A DNA stretch of 64,000 nucleotides. It comes from Fodinibius sediminis (GTDB lineage: Bacteria; Bacteroidota; Rhodothermia; Balneolales; Balneolaceae). The notes below the pieces were generated by a model. The model did no database searches, had not been told where the DNA came from, and saw nothing but the letters and a program-made list of their open reading frames with translations. The stretch's first letter is position 1; every line of letters begins with the position of its first letter. The stretch covers positions 109,879-173,878 of the forward strand of contig NZ_FXTH01000012.1 in the NCBI RefSeq assembly GCF_900182555.1, written 5' to 3'. Shown piece by piece: positions 55,402 through 64,000 of the stretch. A program made the translations under genes and the position numbers.

Positions 55402-55815
55402 ATGGTACCAGCTCCTGAAAACACAAAAAAAATGATCCTCCAATCTTCTCTGGAAGCAATGGAGAAACTGGAGCCGTTTGTCAACAAGCTTCAAAAATGG
55501 GTTTCACTTGACCAAGAGCAGTGGGACCGCATCATGCTTCCCCTAAGCGAGGCGGTCAACAATGCCATACTTCACGGCAACCAGCTGCAGGAAGACAAAT
55601 CGGTTGCCGTCGTGGCAGAATTGAAAGACGACATACTCACAATCAGTGTGCAGGATGAGGGCGACGGCTTTGACCCCGAAACGATTCCGGATCCACTGAA
55701 AGAAGAAAACCTGCTAAAGGAGGGCGGCCGCGGCGTTTATCTGATTCGTCAATATACCGACAACCTACATTTCACGGAAAATGGAACCAAAATCACAATG
55801 GATTTCAAGCTGTAG
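55402..55815 (+). CDS. RsbW-like anti-sigma serine kinase (GHKL ATPase)
   Basis: This protein of about 137 residues has the compact HATPase_c_2 fold: LPLSEAVNNAILHGNQ (N-box), VQDEGDGFDPETIPDP (G1) and EGGRGVYLIRQYTDNLHF (G2). Such proteins bind and phosphorylate anti-anti-sigma factors in partner switching. No STAS or PP2C partner is nearby. The ATG at 55402 removes the overlap with gdhA and starts just before the conserved helix. It is 43 bp after gdhA and may be read through from it. Confidence 0.85.
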   Translation: MVPAPENTKKMILQSSLEAMEKLEPFVNKLQKWVSLDQEQWDRIMLPLSEAVNNAILHGNQLQEDKSVAVVAELKDDILTISVQDEGDGFDPETIPDPLKEENLLKEGGRGVYLIRQYTDNLHFTENGTKITMDFKL

Positions 55816-55877
55816 CATCGAAAATCAAGACTGTGGCAGACAGCCGTAACGAAGAGGGAGGGACTGCATGCAGCCAC

Positions 55878-55900
55878 TTTCAGCCCTTAAAAAGCTGAAA
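55878..55900. repeat. 7-bp inverted repeat between the RsbW-like and CBM9-like genes
   Basis: TTTCAGC and GCTGAAA flank a 9-nt A-rich loop. A poly-A run follows on the plus strand, so it does not fit a plus-strand terminator. It may fold in the 5' leader of the next gene. Confidence 0.3.
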
Positions 55901-55939
55901 AAAATCAGTGTAACAAAAAATAACTAGTGGGATTATGCT

Positions 55940-56677
55940 ATGCTCTATCGCCTTACAACATGGTTACTAACGGTGCTTACCCTGGCATCCCTTAATAATG
56001 CAGTGTTCGGTCAGTCGGCCGGGGAGTCTGTGTTAACTGTCCAACAAACCACAGACTTTGCCATAGACGGCCGCGGAACCGCAAAAAACTGGTCCTCGGC
56101 TACCTGGATTCCAATAACTCCCATAGCAACACCGGGAGAACCAAAGCAGGGACTGAACACCAGGATGAAGGCCCTCTACTCCAGTACCGGTCTTTATATC
56201 CTCTTTCAATGTGAAGACAGCCTGTTGACAGCTTCCATGGAGGAGGATTTTGCAACACTGTGGAAAGAGGATGTCGTGGAGGTTTTCCTTTGGCCCAATG
56301 AGCAAAACCCGGTCTATTTTGAATATGAACTGTCTCCGCTCAATTACGAACTCCTCCTTTTAATCTCCAACGAGGGAGAAAACTACACTTCCTGGCGCCC
56401 TTTTTCGTATAATAAAAAGATACAAACAAGACATATGACGGCTGCCGAAGGTGGGCCAAAGAGCAGCGGAGCAGCCATCAGGGCATGGACAGCCGAATTT
56501 TTCATTCCCTATACCCTGCTCCATCCCCTCAGTAATGTTCCACCGGATTCCGGGACCCGCTGGAGAGCCAACTTCTACCGTATTGATTACGACAGGGAGC
56601 AGACCTTAATGTCTTGGCAGCCTGTCAAGAAAAGCTTCCATGAGTATAAAAAATTTGGTACACTGCTTTTTGAATAG
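55940..56677 (+). CDS. Secreted CBM9-like carbohydrate-binding protein
   Basis: The 245-residue protein has a signal peptide (cleavage near VFGQ) and then a single beta-sandwich resembling family 9 carbohydrate-binding modules: TKNWSSATWIPITPI, MKALYSSTGLYILFQCEDSLL, VVEVFLWPNEQNPVYFEYELSPLN, and a C-terminal RWRANFYRIDYD. This stand-alone CBM9-like type is common in Bacteroidota glycan regions. It binds but probably does not cleave; the ligand is unknown. It precedes the giant FG-GAP gene. Confidence 0.8.
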   Translation: MLYRLTTWLLTVLTLASLNNAVFGQSAGESVLTVQQTTDFAIDGRGTAKNWSSATWIPITPIATPGEPKQGLNTRMKALYSSTGLYILFQCEDSLLTASMEEDFATLWKEDVVEVFLWPNEQNPVYFEYELSPLNYELLLLISNEGENYTSWRPFSYNKKIQTRHMTAAEGGPKSSGAAIRAWTAEFFIPYTLLHPLSNVPPDSGTRWRANFYRIDYDREQTLMSWQPVKKSFHEYKKFGTLLFE

Positions 56678-56812
56678 GGGCCGGCGTGCCCTTTAGGCTG
56701 TACATTTATTTAGGTATGTTGGAACTGGCAGCCTTACCTGCCCTCATCAAAAACTGAGAATTTCACTGTTCCAGCTACATCGGGGAACCAATAATTGCAA
56801 AGATCGAACAGC

Positions 56813-59800
56813 GTGAAACATCTACTTCCGCAGCACCCTTTTCTCCTGCTACTGTTTTTTTTCGGGACCATCATCCATCTTTCCTCCTGTTCATACATCG
56901 GTGGCAACAGCAGGGATACTCTTTTTGAGAAGGTTCCCTCCTCATCTTCCCATATAACTTTTTCAAACCATCTAAATCCGACAAACGCTTTCAATATCTA
57001 TACTTATGCCAACTTCTATTCCGGCGGGGGCGTTGGACTCGGTGACTTCAACAACGATGGGCTCATTGACATATACCTGGTTGCCAATCAAGAAGATAAT
57101 AAACTCTATTTAAACGAAGGGGATTTTTCATTCAGAGACATCACCGAGGAGGCCGGGGTAGGCGGAACCCGCGCCTGGTCGACCGGTGTCAGCATAGCTG
57201 ACGTCAATGGAGATGGCATGCTGGACATTTATGTTTCCAATGCAGGAAACCTTCCGAATGATGACCGGAAAAACGAACTTTTTATCAATAATGGAGACCT
57301 GACATTTAGCGAACGAGCCGAAGAATACGGCCTTGCGGACAGCGGTTATTCCATCCATGCCTCTTTCTTTGATTACGACAAGGATGGTGATCTCGACATG
57401 TACCTCCTCAACTATACCCCCCAGTCTATCGGCAGCTTTGATCTCCAGCGCAGCCAGCGGGATGTCATAAATTTTAAGGGAGGGGATCGGTTTTACCGCA
57501 ACGATCTCATCCAAGCGGATTCCACCGGTGCTGAAGATCAACCTTCCCGGAGCGACAAGCATCCAACCTTTACAAATGTCACCAGGGAAACCGGCATTTT
57601 CAGCAGTGATATCGGCTTTGGACTCGGGGTTTCTGTCGGAGATGTCAACCGCGACGGATGGGAGGACATCTTTATCTCCAACGACTTCTTTGAGCGGGAC
57701 TACCTGTATATAAACAATAAGGACGGAACGTTCCGAGAAACCCTGGAACAGCAAATGAACAGTATCAGCACTACATCCATGGGCGGAGACATCGCCGATC
57801 TGAATCACGACGGATTTCCCGAAATTTTTGTAACCGACATGCTCCCCGAAAGTGAAGAGCGTCTTAAGACAATTACTACTTTTGCTGATTGGGAACAGTA
57901 CCAGTTCGAGCTTCAGCACAACTATTTTCACCAGATGACCCGCAACGTTCTTCAGCTCAACAATGGCAATGATACCTTCAGTGAAATCGGGCGATATGCC
58001 GGCGTCGAGGCCACGGCCTGGAGCTGGGGAGCCCTCATATCCGACTTTAACCTGGATGGAGAAAACGACATTTTTGTCCCCAACGGCGTTTATAAAGACA
58101 TGACCGACCAAGACCATCTGTTGCATGTCAGTCAGCAGGAGGTGATCAACAGCGTGGTTCAAAACAACCGTGTCAATTACAAAAAACTCATTGACATGAC
58201 CCCGTCCAATCCCACCGCAAACTACCTCTTTGAGAACCAGGGGTCGCTGCAGTTTCGCAACCGTGCGGAGGCCTGGGGACTCGATGAGCCGAGTTTCTCC
58301 AATGGGGCCGCTTACGGCGATCTGGATAATGACGGCGATATGGACCTGGTGGTCAATAATGTCAATGCAGAACCATTTGTTTACCGCAACAGGACCACGG
58401 AGAAACACAGCCAGCGCCATTGGCTGCGTGTAGCGCTGCAAGGCCCGTACCCCAATTCCCGAGCTGTGGGTTCCCAGCTCCTGGCAATAGCCAATGGCAG
58501 ACGCTGGTATGCCGAGCAAATGCCGGTTCGCGGCTACCAGTCCACCGTGGATTCAAGGATACACATCGGGCTGGGCCCGACCAGCCAGATTGATACCTTA
58601 TGGGTACGCTGGCCGGATGGACAGCTTAGCCGGAAACTCAATATTGAAGCCAATCAGACCCTCACCTTCAGCCACGAACAGGCCCGGGCTGATACCAGCT
58701 GGACAGCACTGTGGCAGACCCAGTCTCAACCGTCCCTTACAGACGCCCCTCCGTTACTTCAGGACGTGACAGACTCTTTCCCGGTTGACTGGAAGCATAC
58801 CGAAGACGACTATCTTGATTTTAGCCATCAGCCTCTGCTGTATCATTCCAAATCAACTGAAGGCCCTCCCCTCTGCACCGGCGATGTCAATGAAGACGGG
58901 CAGCAAGACTTCTTTGCAGGCGGGGCAAAGGGACAGCCCGGAACATTATTCCTGCAGGAAGGAACCACGGGCTTCACCACGGCGTCCAGCAAAGTCTTTG
59001 CAGCCGCATCGGCCAGCGAGGATGTTGACTGTGCATTTTTTGACGCCGATGGCAACGGAACCCTGGATCTGTATGTAGCCAGTGGCGGAGGTGCGTCCAC
59101 CACGGGGGATCCCGCCTTTTCGGACCGGTTGTACCTTAATAACGGGGAGGGGCAGTTTACACTCTCCAGAGAGGCCTTCTCCTCCCTGGGCAGCTGGTTT
59201 AACGCCCCAACCGGGGTTGTGGAGGCTGCTGATTTCAACAGTGACGGGACCATTGATCTATTCGTGGGACACCGCATGCAGCCAGCGGCCTACGGGATAC
59301 CGGCAAGCGGATACCTCCTCCAGAATAACGGAGACGGTACCTTCACGGATGTAACCTCGAAACGGGCACCCGCTCTATCCGATCTTGGACTGCTGACAGA
59401 CGCCCAATGGGGGGATGTAGACGGCGATGGTGATCCGGACCTGCTGGTGGCGGGAGAATGGATGCCGGTGACCCTGTTCAAGAATGAACGCAAATTCTTT
59501 GAAGACGCTACCGCAGAAGCAGGCCTGGATTCCACTCACGGATGGTGGAATACCCTCAAATTAAGGGATCTTGACGGTGATGGGGATCTGGATTGGCTGG
59601 GAGGCAACCACGGGCTGAACTCCCGATTCCGGGCCACAGCTGAACAACCGGTAGAGCTGTGGGTAAATGACTATAACCAGGATGGGAGTTTTGAACAGAT
59701 TCTAACTACCTTCAAAGGCACCGACGCCTATCCGGTCGCACTGCGGCATGACCTTATGGCCGTACTCCCCATGCTTAACAACAAAGCTCCCAACTATCAC

Positions 59801-60247
59801 TCTTATGCCGGGAAGACGGTGCATGAGTTGTTCAATCAAAAGCAGCTGGATGAAAGTATACACCTGCAAGCAACCATGCTGGGCAGCAGTATCGGATGGA
59901 ACGATGGCACAGGACATTTTCAAGTGGAACGCCTGCCCAAGGAAGCACAGCTTTCTCCCATATACGGGATCCACCTTCAAGACCTTGACGGTGACAAGCG
60001 TTTGGATATTCTCCTGGGAGGAAACCTGCAGACCGTAAAACCCCAGGCTGGACCCTATGATGCAAGCTATGGCACGCTGCTGAAGCAGGACTCCTCCGGG
60101 CAATACCGGGCCATACCTCCCCAGCAAAGCGGACTTTCCGCAGAAGGGGAAATTCGATCCATCCGTTCACTCCAACATGCCGGGCAGACCTATCTATTGA
60201 TTGCCCGAAACAACAGGGGATTCAAAGTATATAAACTCGGGAAGTAA
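56813..60247 (+). CDS. Large FG-GAP/VCBS repeat lipoprotein with ASPIC/UnbV domain (CRTAC1-like)
   Basis: This protein of about 1144 residues has a lipoprotein signal (LSSC within the first 30 residues). At least thirteen calcium-binding repeat loops of the DxNxDG type follow, for example DFNNDGLIDIY, DVNGDGMLDIY, DYDKDGDLDMY, DLDNDGDMDLV, DVDGDGDPDLL and DLDGDGDLDWL. An ASPIC/UnbV segment near residue 590-650 (YQSTVDSRIHIGLGP) splits two beta-propeller-like halves. It is surface or periplasmic. GTG 56813 is chosen; an in-frame TTG at 56795 is equally possible. The ligand is unknown, and no SusC/SusD pair is near. Confidence 0.88.
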   Translation: MKHLLPQHPFLLLLFFFGTIIHLSSCSYIGGNSRDTLFEKVPSSSSHITFSNHLNPTNAFNIYTYANFYSGGGVGLGDFNNDGLIDIYLVANQEDNKLYLNEGDFSFRDITEEAGVGGTRAWSTGVSIADVNGDGMLDIYVSNAGNLPNDDRKNELFINNGDLTFSERAEEYGLADSGYSIHASFFDYDKDGDLDMYLLNYTPQSIGSFDLQRSQRDVINFKGGDRFYRNDLIQADSTGAEDQPSRSDKHPTFTNVTRETGIFSSDIGFGLGVSVGDVNRDGWEDIFISNDFFERDYLYINNKDGTFRETLEQQMNSISTTSMGGDIADLNHDGFPEIFVTDMLPESEERLKTITTFADWEQYQFELQHNYFHQMTRNVLQLNNGNDTFSEIGRYAGVEATAWSWGALISDFNLDGENDIFVPNGVYKDMTDQDHLLHVSQQEVINSVVQNNRVNYKKLIDMTPSNPTANYLFENQGSLQFRNRAEAWGLDEPSFSNGAAYGDLDNDGDMDLVVNNVNAEPFVYRNRTTEKHSQRHWLRVALQGPYPNSRAVGSQLLAIANGRRWYAEQMPVRGYQSTVDSRIHIGLGPTSQIDTLWVRWPDGQLSRKLNIEANQTLTFSHEQARADTSWTALWQTQSQPSLTDAPPLLQDVTDSFPVDWKHTEDDYLDFSHQPLLYHSKSTEGPPLCTGDVNEDGQQDFFAGGAKGQPGTLFLQEGTTGFTTASSKVFAAASASEDVDCAFFDADGNGTLDLYVASGGGASTTGDPAFSDRLYLNNGEGQFTLSREAFSSLGSWFNAPTGVVEAADFNSDGTIDLFVGHRMQPAAYGIPASGYLLQNNGDGTFTDVTSKRAPALSDLGLLTDAQWGDVDGDGDPDLLVAGEWMPVTLFKNERKFFEDATAEAGLDSTHGWWNTLKLRDLDGDGDLDWLGGNHGLNSRFRATAEQPVELWVNDYNQDGSFEQILTTFKGTDAYPVALRHDLMAVLPMLNNKAPNYHSYAGKTVHELFNQKQLDESIHLQATMLGSSIGWNDGTGHFQVERLPKEAQLSPIYGIHLQDLDGDKRLDILLGGNLQTVKPQAGPYDASYGTLLKQDSSGQYRAIPPQQSGLSAEGEIRSIRSLQHAGQTYLLIARNNRGFKVYKLGK

Positions 60248-60285
60248 GACCTGTTCCCGGCTGTTCGCCAGGCCAGCTTCGCCTC

Positions 60286-61437
60286 TTAATTATCTGAGAG
60301 GAGCTCATATTCCTGTCCAGAATTAGATGATGCCTCCCCGACCATTTCCTTTTCATTCTCAGAAAGGGCCTTTCGCCGCCACCAGTTGGCAAGCGTGGAA
60401 CCGGAAATATTCATCCATGGTCCAAAAACAGCCGGAGCCAGCCCTACGGTGGCAATCTTACCCATCTCCGCGGCCAGGCCTGACGCCATGCCCCCATTCT
60501 GCATGCCCACTTCCAGGGCGATGGTACGGCACTCTTTCTCTTCCATGCCGAGCAGGCGGCCACCCCAGTAACCAAAAAGATAGCCGGCGGCATTATGGAT
60601 AACAGCCGCTACAATCAGGAGCAGTCCAATGGAAACCAGTGAGTCTCGTCCAGCGGCTGTAATGACGGTGATAATCACAGCAATACCCACCATGGAAACC
60701 ACCGGCATAATATCATCCAACCACTGTGCCTTTCCATGCAGAAAATGGTTGAACAACAGTCCAAGCACAATGGGCAGGATAATCATATTCAGGATGCTAA
60801 GCATCATGCCAAACGCATCAATAGGGACAAACTGTCCGGCAAGAAACTGCATGAGGAACGGCGTCACAAAAGGCGAAACCATCGTGGCCACGGCGGTCAG
60901 CGTAATAGAAAGAGCCAGGTCTGCCTCTGCGATGAAAGCCATTACATTGGAGGCCACGCCCCCAGGACATGAACCAATAAGCACAACACCGGCGGCTATT
61001 TCAGCCGGAAATCCAAAGGTCAGCGCTAGTGAAATACCGACCAGCGGCATAATAGAAAACTGGCAGAGCATGCCCACCAAAACGCCGCGCGGTTTCTTCA
61101 TCACCCCGGTAAAATCCTGCAGGCTCAGCTGTGTTCCCATCCCGAACATGATAAGCTGGATCAATGGCACAATAAGTGTACTCGTGTCGAAGCCGCCCAC
61201 TTCTGTAATATAGCCCGGATAGAACATCGCCAGCGACACAGATGCAAAAATCCAGATCGAAAAAGAAAAGGATTTAAAAAGCGTATCCGTGCCCCGGACG
61301 CCCAGGGCCAGCGATACAAACATCCCGATGGTCAAAGGAGCTATCACCGCAGTCCCAGCGCCCGCCAGCAACGCAACCACCAGGCCGATCAAGCACGCAA
61401 GACTTATGTATAACAGTACCTTGTAAATATTCTTCAT
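60286..61437 (-). CDS. Bile acid:sodium symporter (BASS) family transporter
   Basis: The 383-residue membrane protein has about ten helices. FGMGTQLSLQDFTGVMKKPRGVLVG and GSCPGGVASNVMAFIAEADLALSITLTAVATMVSPFVTP are the BASS family signatures, the latter with the sodium-site region. It has two extra N-terminal helices and a short charged C-terminal tail. It probably imports an organic anion. It is last in a minus-strand group after an RraA-like gene (47-bp gap), which suggests that the substrate is related to those enzymes. Confidence 0.9.
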   Translation of the reverse strand: MKNIYKVLLYISLACLIGLVVALLAGAGTAVIAPLTIGMFVSLALGVRGTDTLFKSFSFSIWIFASVSLAMFYPGYITEVGGFDTSTLIVPLIQLIMFGMGTQLSLQDFTGVMKKPRGVLVGMLCQFSIMPLVGISLALTFGFPAEIAAGVVLIGSCPGGVASNVMAFIAEADLALSITLTAVATMVSPFVTPFLMQFLAGQFVPIDAFGMMLSILNMIILPIVLGLLFNHFLHGKAQWLDDIMPVVSMVGIAVIITVITAAGRDSLVSIGLLLIVAAVIHNAAGYLFGYWGGRLLGMEEKECRTIALEVGMQNGGMASGLAAEMGKIATVGLAPAVFGPWMNISGSTLANWWRRKALSENEKEMVGEASSNSGQEYELLSDN

Positions 61438-61484
61438 CTATCTTTTGTTTTTCTTCTTGCAATTAGCTTCGGTCCGGCATGATC

Positions 61485-62435
61485 TTACCAGGTCCGCTCC
61501 TGAAGGTATTCTTTCATTTTCTCTATGGACACAGGCAGCTGATCCATTCGATTATCCCTGAGCCATCCGAGGAAGTCTTCTTCTATTTCTTCGGTCCACT
61601 TCGTATCAATTTGTCCGGCGGTATACACACCAGCCTCCATGCGCTCCTGGGCAAATTCATCCCTCAGCTTAACAATTTCTGCCGTTATCACCATCCCTTC
61701 GACCATATGCGGAGGGATAAAGACAATACCTCTTTTTTTAGCCAGGACAACATCACCAGGCATAACCGTCACCTTTCCAATACGGATAGGCACATTGATG
61801 CCTGTAAGCATAGTCTGCTCCAGAAACGAAGGATGCCAATCTCTGACAAAGGCATTAAAACCATCGATTTTTTCCAGATCCTCCCCGTCGCGCAGAGAGC
61901 CGTTGAAAATGACGCCGTTGCCGGAGTTGTCAAAAATAGAATTCCCCAGGTTACTTCCTATCAAGGTACCCTGCGCAATTTTTCCATAAGAGTCCGCCAG
62001 ATAGATATCTCCCTGCTGAAGCATATCTATCGGCCAGGTATTCATTGGCCCCATATGTCCGGCTTCGGTGCCTTCCTCAACCAGCTTTTCCTTGATATCT
62101 GGTCGCTCGGGCATAAACTGGGCAGTCAAAACCTGGCCGACCATCGGACGATCGGAGTGCAGTTTTTTCCATCCTCCCTCATACTGATTCTTATAGCCCC
62201 TTTCATAGAGATACTGCCAGGCGTCTTCTATGCGAATGCCTTTAAGACGTTCAAGCAGATCATCAGATACATCCGGACGTCCGTCCGACAACCGCTCACC
62301 GTCCCACTCGGAGGTGTAAAAAAGGACATCTTCCGTTGGCGCAACGAGATGGTCCTCTTCAACGGCTTGCGCCTTTACTGAAACAAACGGTAAAAATAAG
62401 ATAGCGAGTATACAACTAAGTGCTCTTGCGTTCAT
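61485..62435 (-). CDS. Exported RraA-like protein (HMG/CHA aldolase superfamily)
   Basis: The 316-residue protein has a signal peptide (cleavage near VKAQ) and an RraA-like core: YLADSYGKIAQGTLIGSNLGNSIFDNSGNGVIFNGSLRDGEDLEKI contains the expected Gly-rich loop and the Arg-Asp pair (SLRD), and VMPGDVVLAKKRGIVFIPP follows. Members include 4-hydroxy-4-methyl-2-oxoglutarate aldolases, and RraA itself inhibits RNase E. Export argues for an extracytoplasmic metabolic role. It lies between the amidohydrolase and the BASS transporter. The reaction is unknown. Confidence 0.84.
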   Translation of the reverse strand: MNARALSCILAILFLPFVSVKAQAVEEDHLVAPTEDVLFYTSEWDGERLSDGRPDVSDDLLERLKGIRIEDAWQYLYERGYKNQYEGGWKKLHSDRPMVGQVLTAQFMPERPDIKEKLVEEGTEAGHMGPMNTWPIDMLQQGDIYLADSYGKIAQGTLIGSNLGNSIFDNSGNGVIFNGSLRDGEDLEKIDGFNAFVRDWHPSFLEQTMLTGINVPIRIGKVTVMPGDVVLAKKRGIVFIPPHMVEGMVITAEIVKLRDEFAQERMEAGVYTAGQIDTKWTEEIEEDFLGWLRDNRMDQLPVSIEKMKEYLQERTW

Positions 62436-62507
62436 AACACGGTAATTCTGGTTGGATTGTTCAATGACAATAATATTGGTATGCTAACTATAATCTCCAA
62501 ATTTCTG

Positions 62508-63800
62508 TTATTCATCCCACTCCGAAGCAGCCAGTCCGTTCAGGTCGTATACCACCTCGCCGTCCCGGATCGTCAGTTCGGTTTCCAGCTTGCGGGTGGC
62601 CCCCGGCTTCAGGTTCTCCCGGGAATCCAGGAAGCTGAACGCCCCCTCGCGCATCCCGAAAACAGCCACATCGGCTACCGCACCCTCGCTCAGGTGCCCC
62701 AGCTCCTCGCGCTGGATCACCTGCGCCGGCTTCCAGGTCGAGGCCCGGATCACCTCCGGCAGCGACATTCCCATGTCCATCATCTTCGAGACCACATTCA
62801 GCATGTTCTTCATCCCGTCGTTCATGCTCCCCGTATGCAGGTCCGTGCTGATCGTGTTGGGCTTCAGGCCCTGCTCGAAGGCCGGGATGGCAACCGGGTA
62901 GAAAAAGCTCCCCCCGCCGTGGCCCACATCAAAAATAATGCCCCGCTCCTGGGCCTCCAGCATGCCCTCGCGCAGCTGCCCGGCATCGTCAACCACCGCC
63001 TGGCGATTATCGCCTCCGCCCCCGTACATGTGGGTGTAGATATCGCCCGGACGCAGTACGTCCAGCAGCAGCTTTTCCAGTGACAAGGGAGGCGATGCAC
63101 TCCCAAAGTCAACCATCACAGGGACATTACCATTCTCAGCCGCTTCTACCGTCAATTCATAGGGCTTCCACTCGTGACCGCTGTAATGAGCAATTTTAAT
63201 CCCAACGACCTCCGGGTTACGGCGGGCGACCAGGCCCGTCATCTTCGGATCCATATCGTTATTGTTCTGCTCGATAACTCCTCCCTTCATCCCGCTGCCG
63301 ATGATGTTGAGAAAAGCAAGCACCCGGGTCTTGGAGCGGTCGATAACCTGTTTCTTGAAATGGGAGAAGTTGCGCCATCCGGCGCCCCCCACATCAACCA
63401 CCGTTGTCACCCCGGCCCGGAAAGTGAAGCCGTCGGGCGGCAGCGCCGTAAAGCTGTTGCTCAGGTAGGCATCCGGCTCGGTCCCGTGGTAGTGGTGCCC
63501 GTGGATGTCAATAAGGCCCGGGGTGACGTACAGTCCCTCCGCATCGACCACCGTGGCCGCATCCCCCGGCGCAATGTCGGCAGACACTTCGGCAATCTTC
63601 CCGTCTTTGATGGCCACATCCATCGGTTCATCAATATCATTTTTGGGATCGATGACGTGCCCGCCCTTGAGCACCAGGTCATAGGACTGGGCGCTGAGTA
63701 CAGAATTGAAAGCAAATAAAAGGCAAACCAGCATTATTATCCTCGTCAGGCCTGTCCTTCGCATGCCGACGGCTTGTGAATTGTTACCGTTGTGTTTCAT
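62508..63800 (-). CDS. Exported amidohydrolase (deacetylase/aminoacylase-like)
   Basis: This protein of about 430 residues has a signal peptide (after MRRTG, ending near VLSAQ) and a binuclear amidohydrolase core: LIDIHGHHYHG (HxH), a probable carboxylated Lys in VVGIKIAHYSG, His in YTHMYGG and DVGHGGG, and Asp in ISTDLHTG. It resembles the amidohydrolase/deacetylase metallohydrolase group. The ATG at 63800 has AAGGA 5 bp before it. The gene is visibly GC-richer than its neighbours in two blocks. RidA lies upstream, RraA-like downstream. Confidence 0.85.
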   Translation of the reverse strand: MKHNGNNSQAVGMRRTGLTRIIMLVCLLFAFNSVLSAQSYDLVLKGGHVIDPKNDIDEPMDVAIKDGKIAEVSADIAPGDAATVVDAEGLYVTPGLIDIHGHHYHGTEPDAYLSNSFTALPPDGFTFRAGVTTVVDVGGAGWRNFSHFKKQVIDRSKTRVLAFLNIIGSGMKGGVIEQNNNDMDPKMTGLVARRNPEVVGIKIAHYSGHEWKPYELTVEAAENGNVPVMVDFGSASPPLSLEKLLLDVLRPGDIYTHMYGGGGDNRQAVVDDAGQLREGMLEAQERGIIFDVGHGGGSFFYPVAIPAFEQGLKPNTISTDLHTGSMNDGMKNMLNVVSKMMDMGMSLPEVIRASTWKPAQVIQREELGHLSEGAVADVAVFGMREGAFSFLDSRENLKPGATRKLETELTIRDGEVVYDLNGLAASEWDE

Positions 63801-63895
63801 TGTTTTCCTTAGTGACATCACAAATCATTAATTAATCATTATAAATTGAATCCATTTAAGTATAGCATGAATGCATCACGAGCAAAAAAAGAACA

Positions 63896-64000
63896 CTATT
63901 CGTTAAGTGCCGCGATGCAGTCAATCTCCACCAGCGAATCGCCCGGCACGCCCCCGTAGGTCGCAACCGTCGTGCGCACCGGCGGGTTATCTCCAAAACG
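63896..64000 (-). CDS. RidA family protein, C-terminal end only
   Basis: The last 34 codons of a minus-strand gene enter from the window edge. The translation RFGDNPPVRTTVATYGGVPG and the following VEIDCIAALNE match the C-terminus of RidA/YjgF proteins, including the conserved Arg before TT and the EIDCIA ending. RidA removes reactive enamine/imine intermediates of PLP enzymes. It is 95 bp before the amidohydrolase gene on the same strand, so it may belong to the same cluster. Confidence 0.8.
   Translation of the reverse strand, partial: RFGDNPPVRTTVATYGGVPGDSLVEIDCIAALNE

Noticed and set aside
57128..58519. 463-codon minus-strand frame inside the FG-GAP gene
   Set aside because: It arises from the repetitive Asp/Gly codons of the real gene read on the other strand; the real gene has signal peptide and repeats.
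61479..62381. 300-codon plus-strand frame opposite the RraA-like gene
   Set aside because: The minus-strand reading has signal peptide and RraA motifs; the plus-strand product has no protein-like pattern.

Overview
The window is a gene-dense chromosomal segment with about 60 protein genes and no RNA genes, insertion sequences, prophage or CRISPR that I could see. It most likely comes from the Balneolota/Rhodothermota side of the Bacteroidota/FCB group. The evidence is the outer-membrane set (uppS-bamA-multiple skp), a full mreBCD-mrdA-rodA operon, a catabolic tryptophan dioxygenase and kynureninase, FG-GAP/UnbV and DUF1343 proteins, few Shine-Dalgarno sequences, and several copies of the Bacteroidota-type promoter core TAnnTTTG (upstream of pyrG, an amino-sugar kinase, purN, gdhA and an NRAMP-like gene). 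Coding DNA is roughly 50 % GC by eye. The species cannot be named from this.

Layout. 1-3.7 kb (minus): end of a CNNM/CorC transporter, an enoyl-CoA hydratase, then two unknown coiled-coil proteins and PspA, with a perfect 17-bp palindrome upstream of pspA. 3.7-6.4 kb: a structured leader, an NRAMP-fold transporter lacking both canonical metal motifs, and a TauE/SafE permease. 6.4-12.7 kb: pyrimidine phosphorylase, pdxB, tatD, an amino-sugar kinase, and tryptophan 2,3-dioxygenase with kynureninase. 12.9-23.6 kb (plus): recA-recX-AI-2E permease, purN-purH, and the elongasome operon. 23.6-31.1 kb: rnhB, a VWA protein, and the minus-strand operon uppS-bamA-skp-skp-skp ending in a clear terminator, with ribH upstream. 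31.1-43.5 kb: PHP phosphoesterase, LysM lytic transglycosylase, nadE, a YtcJ-like amidohydrolase, NUDIX-pyrG, a glycerophosphodiesterase, two small membrane proteins, rlmB and namZ. 43.5-53.7 kb: ndk, mgsA, a YyaL-type protein, a membrane phosphoesterase, an ECF sigma/anti-sigma pair, a DUF4412-like protein, mnmA, an HNH protein and a divergent PiT-like transporter. 54-56 kb: gdhA and an RsbW-like kinase. 56-60.2 kb: a CBM9-like protein and a giant FG-GAP/UnbV lipoprotein. 60.3-64 kb (minus): RidA (partial) - exported amidohydrolase - exported RraA-like protein - BASS-type transporter, which looks like a small uptake and degradation module.

Cell-envelope construction and recycling dominate: MreBCD/PBP2/RodA, UppS, BamA/Skp, MltD-type transglycosylase, NamZ, amino-sugar kinase and PspA. 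The best candidates for something undescribed are the PspA triad with its palindrome, the non-canonical NRAMP gene behind a folded leader, the PiT-like protein, the palindrome in front of recA, and the RidA-amidohydrolase-RraA-BASS cluster. All similarity-based calls come from reading motifs, not from database searches.
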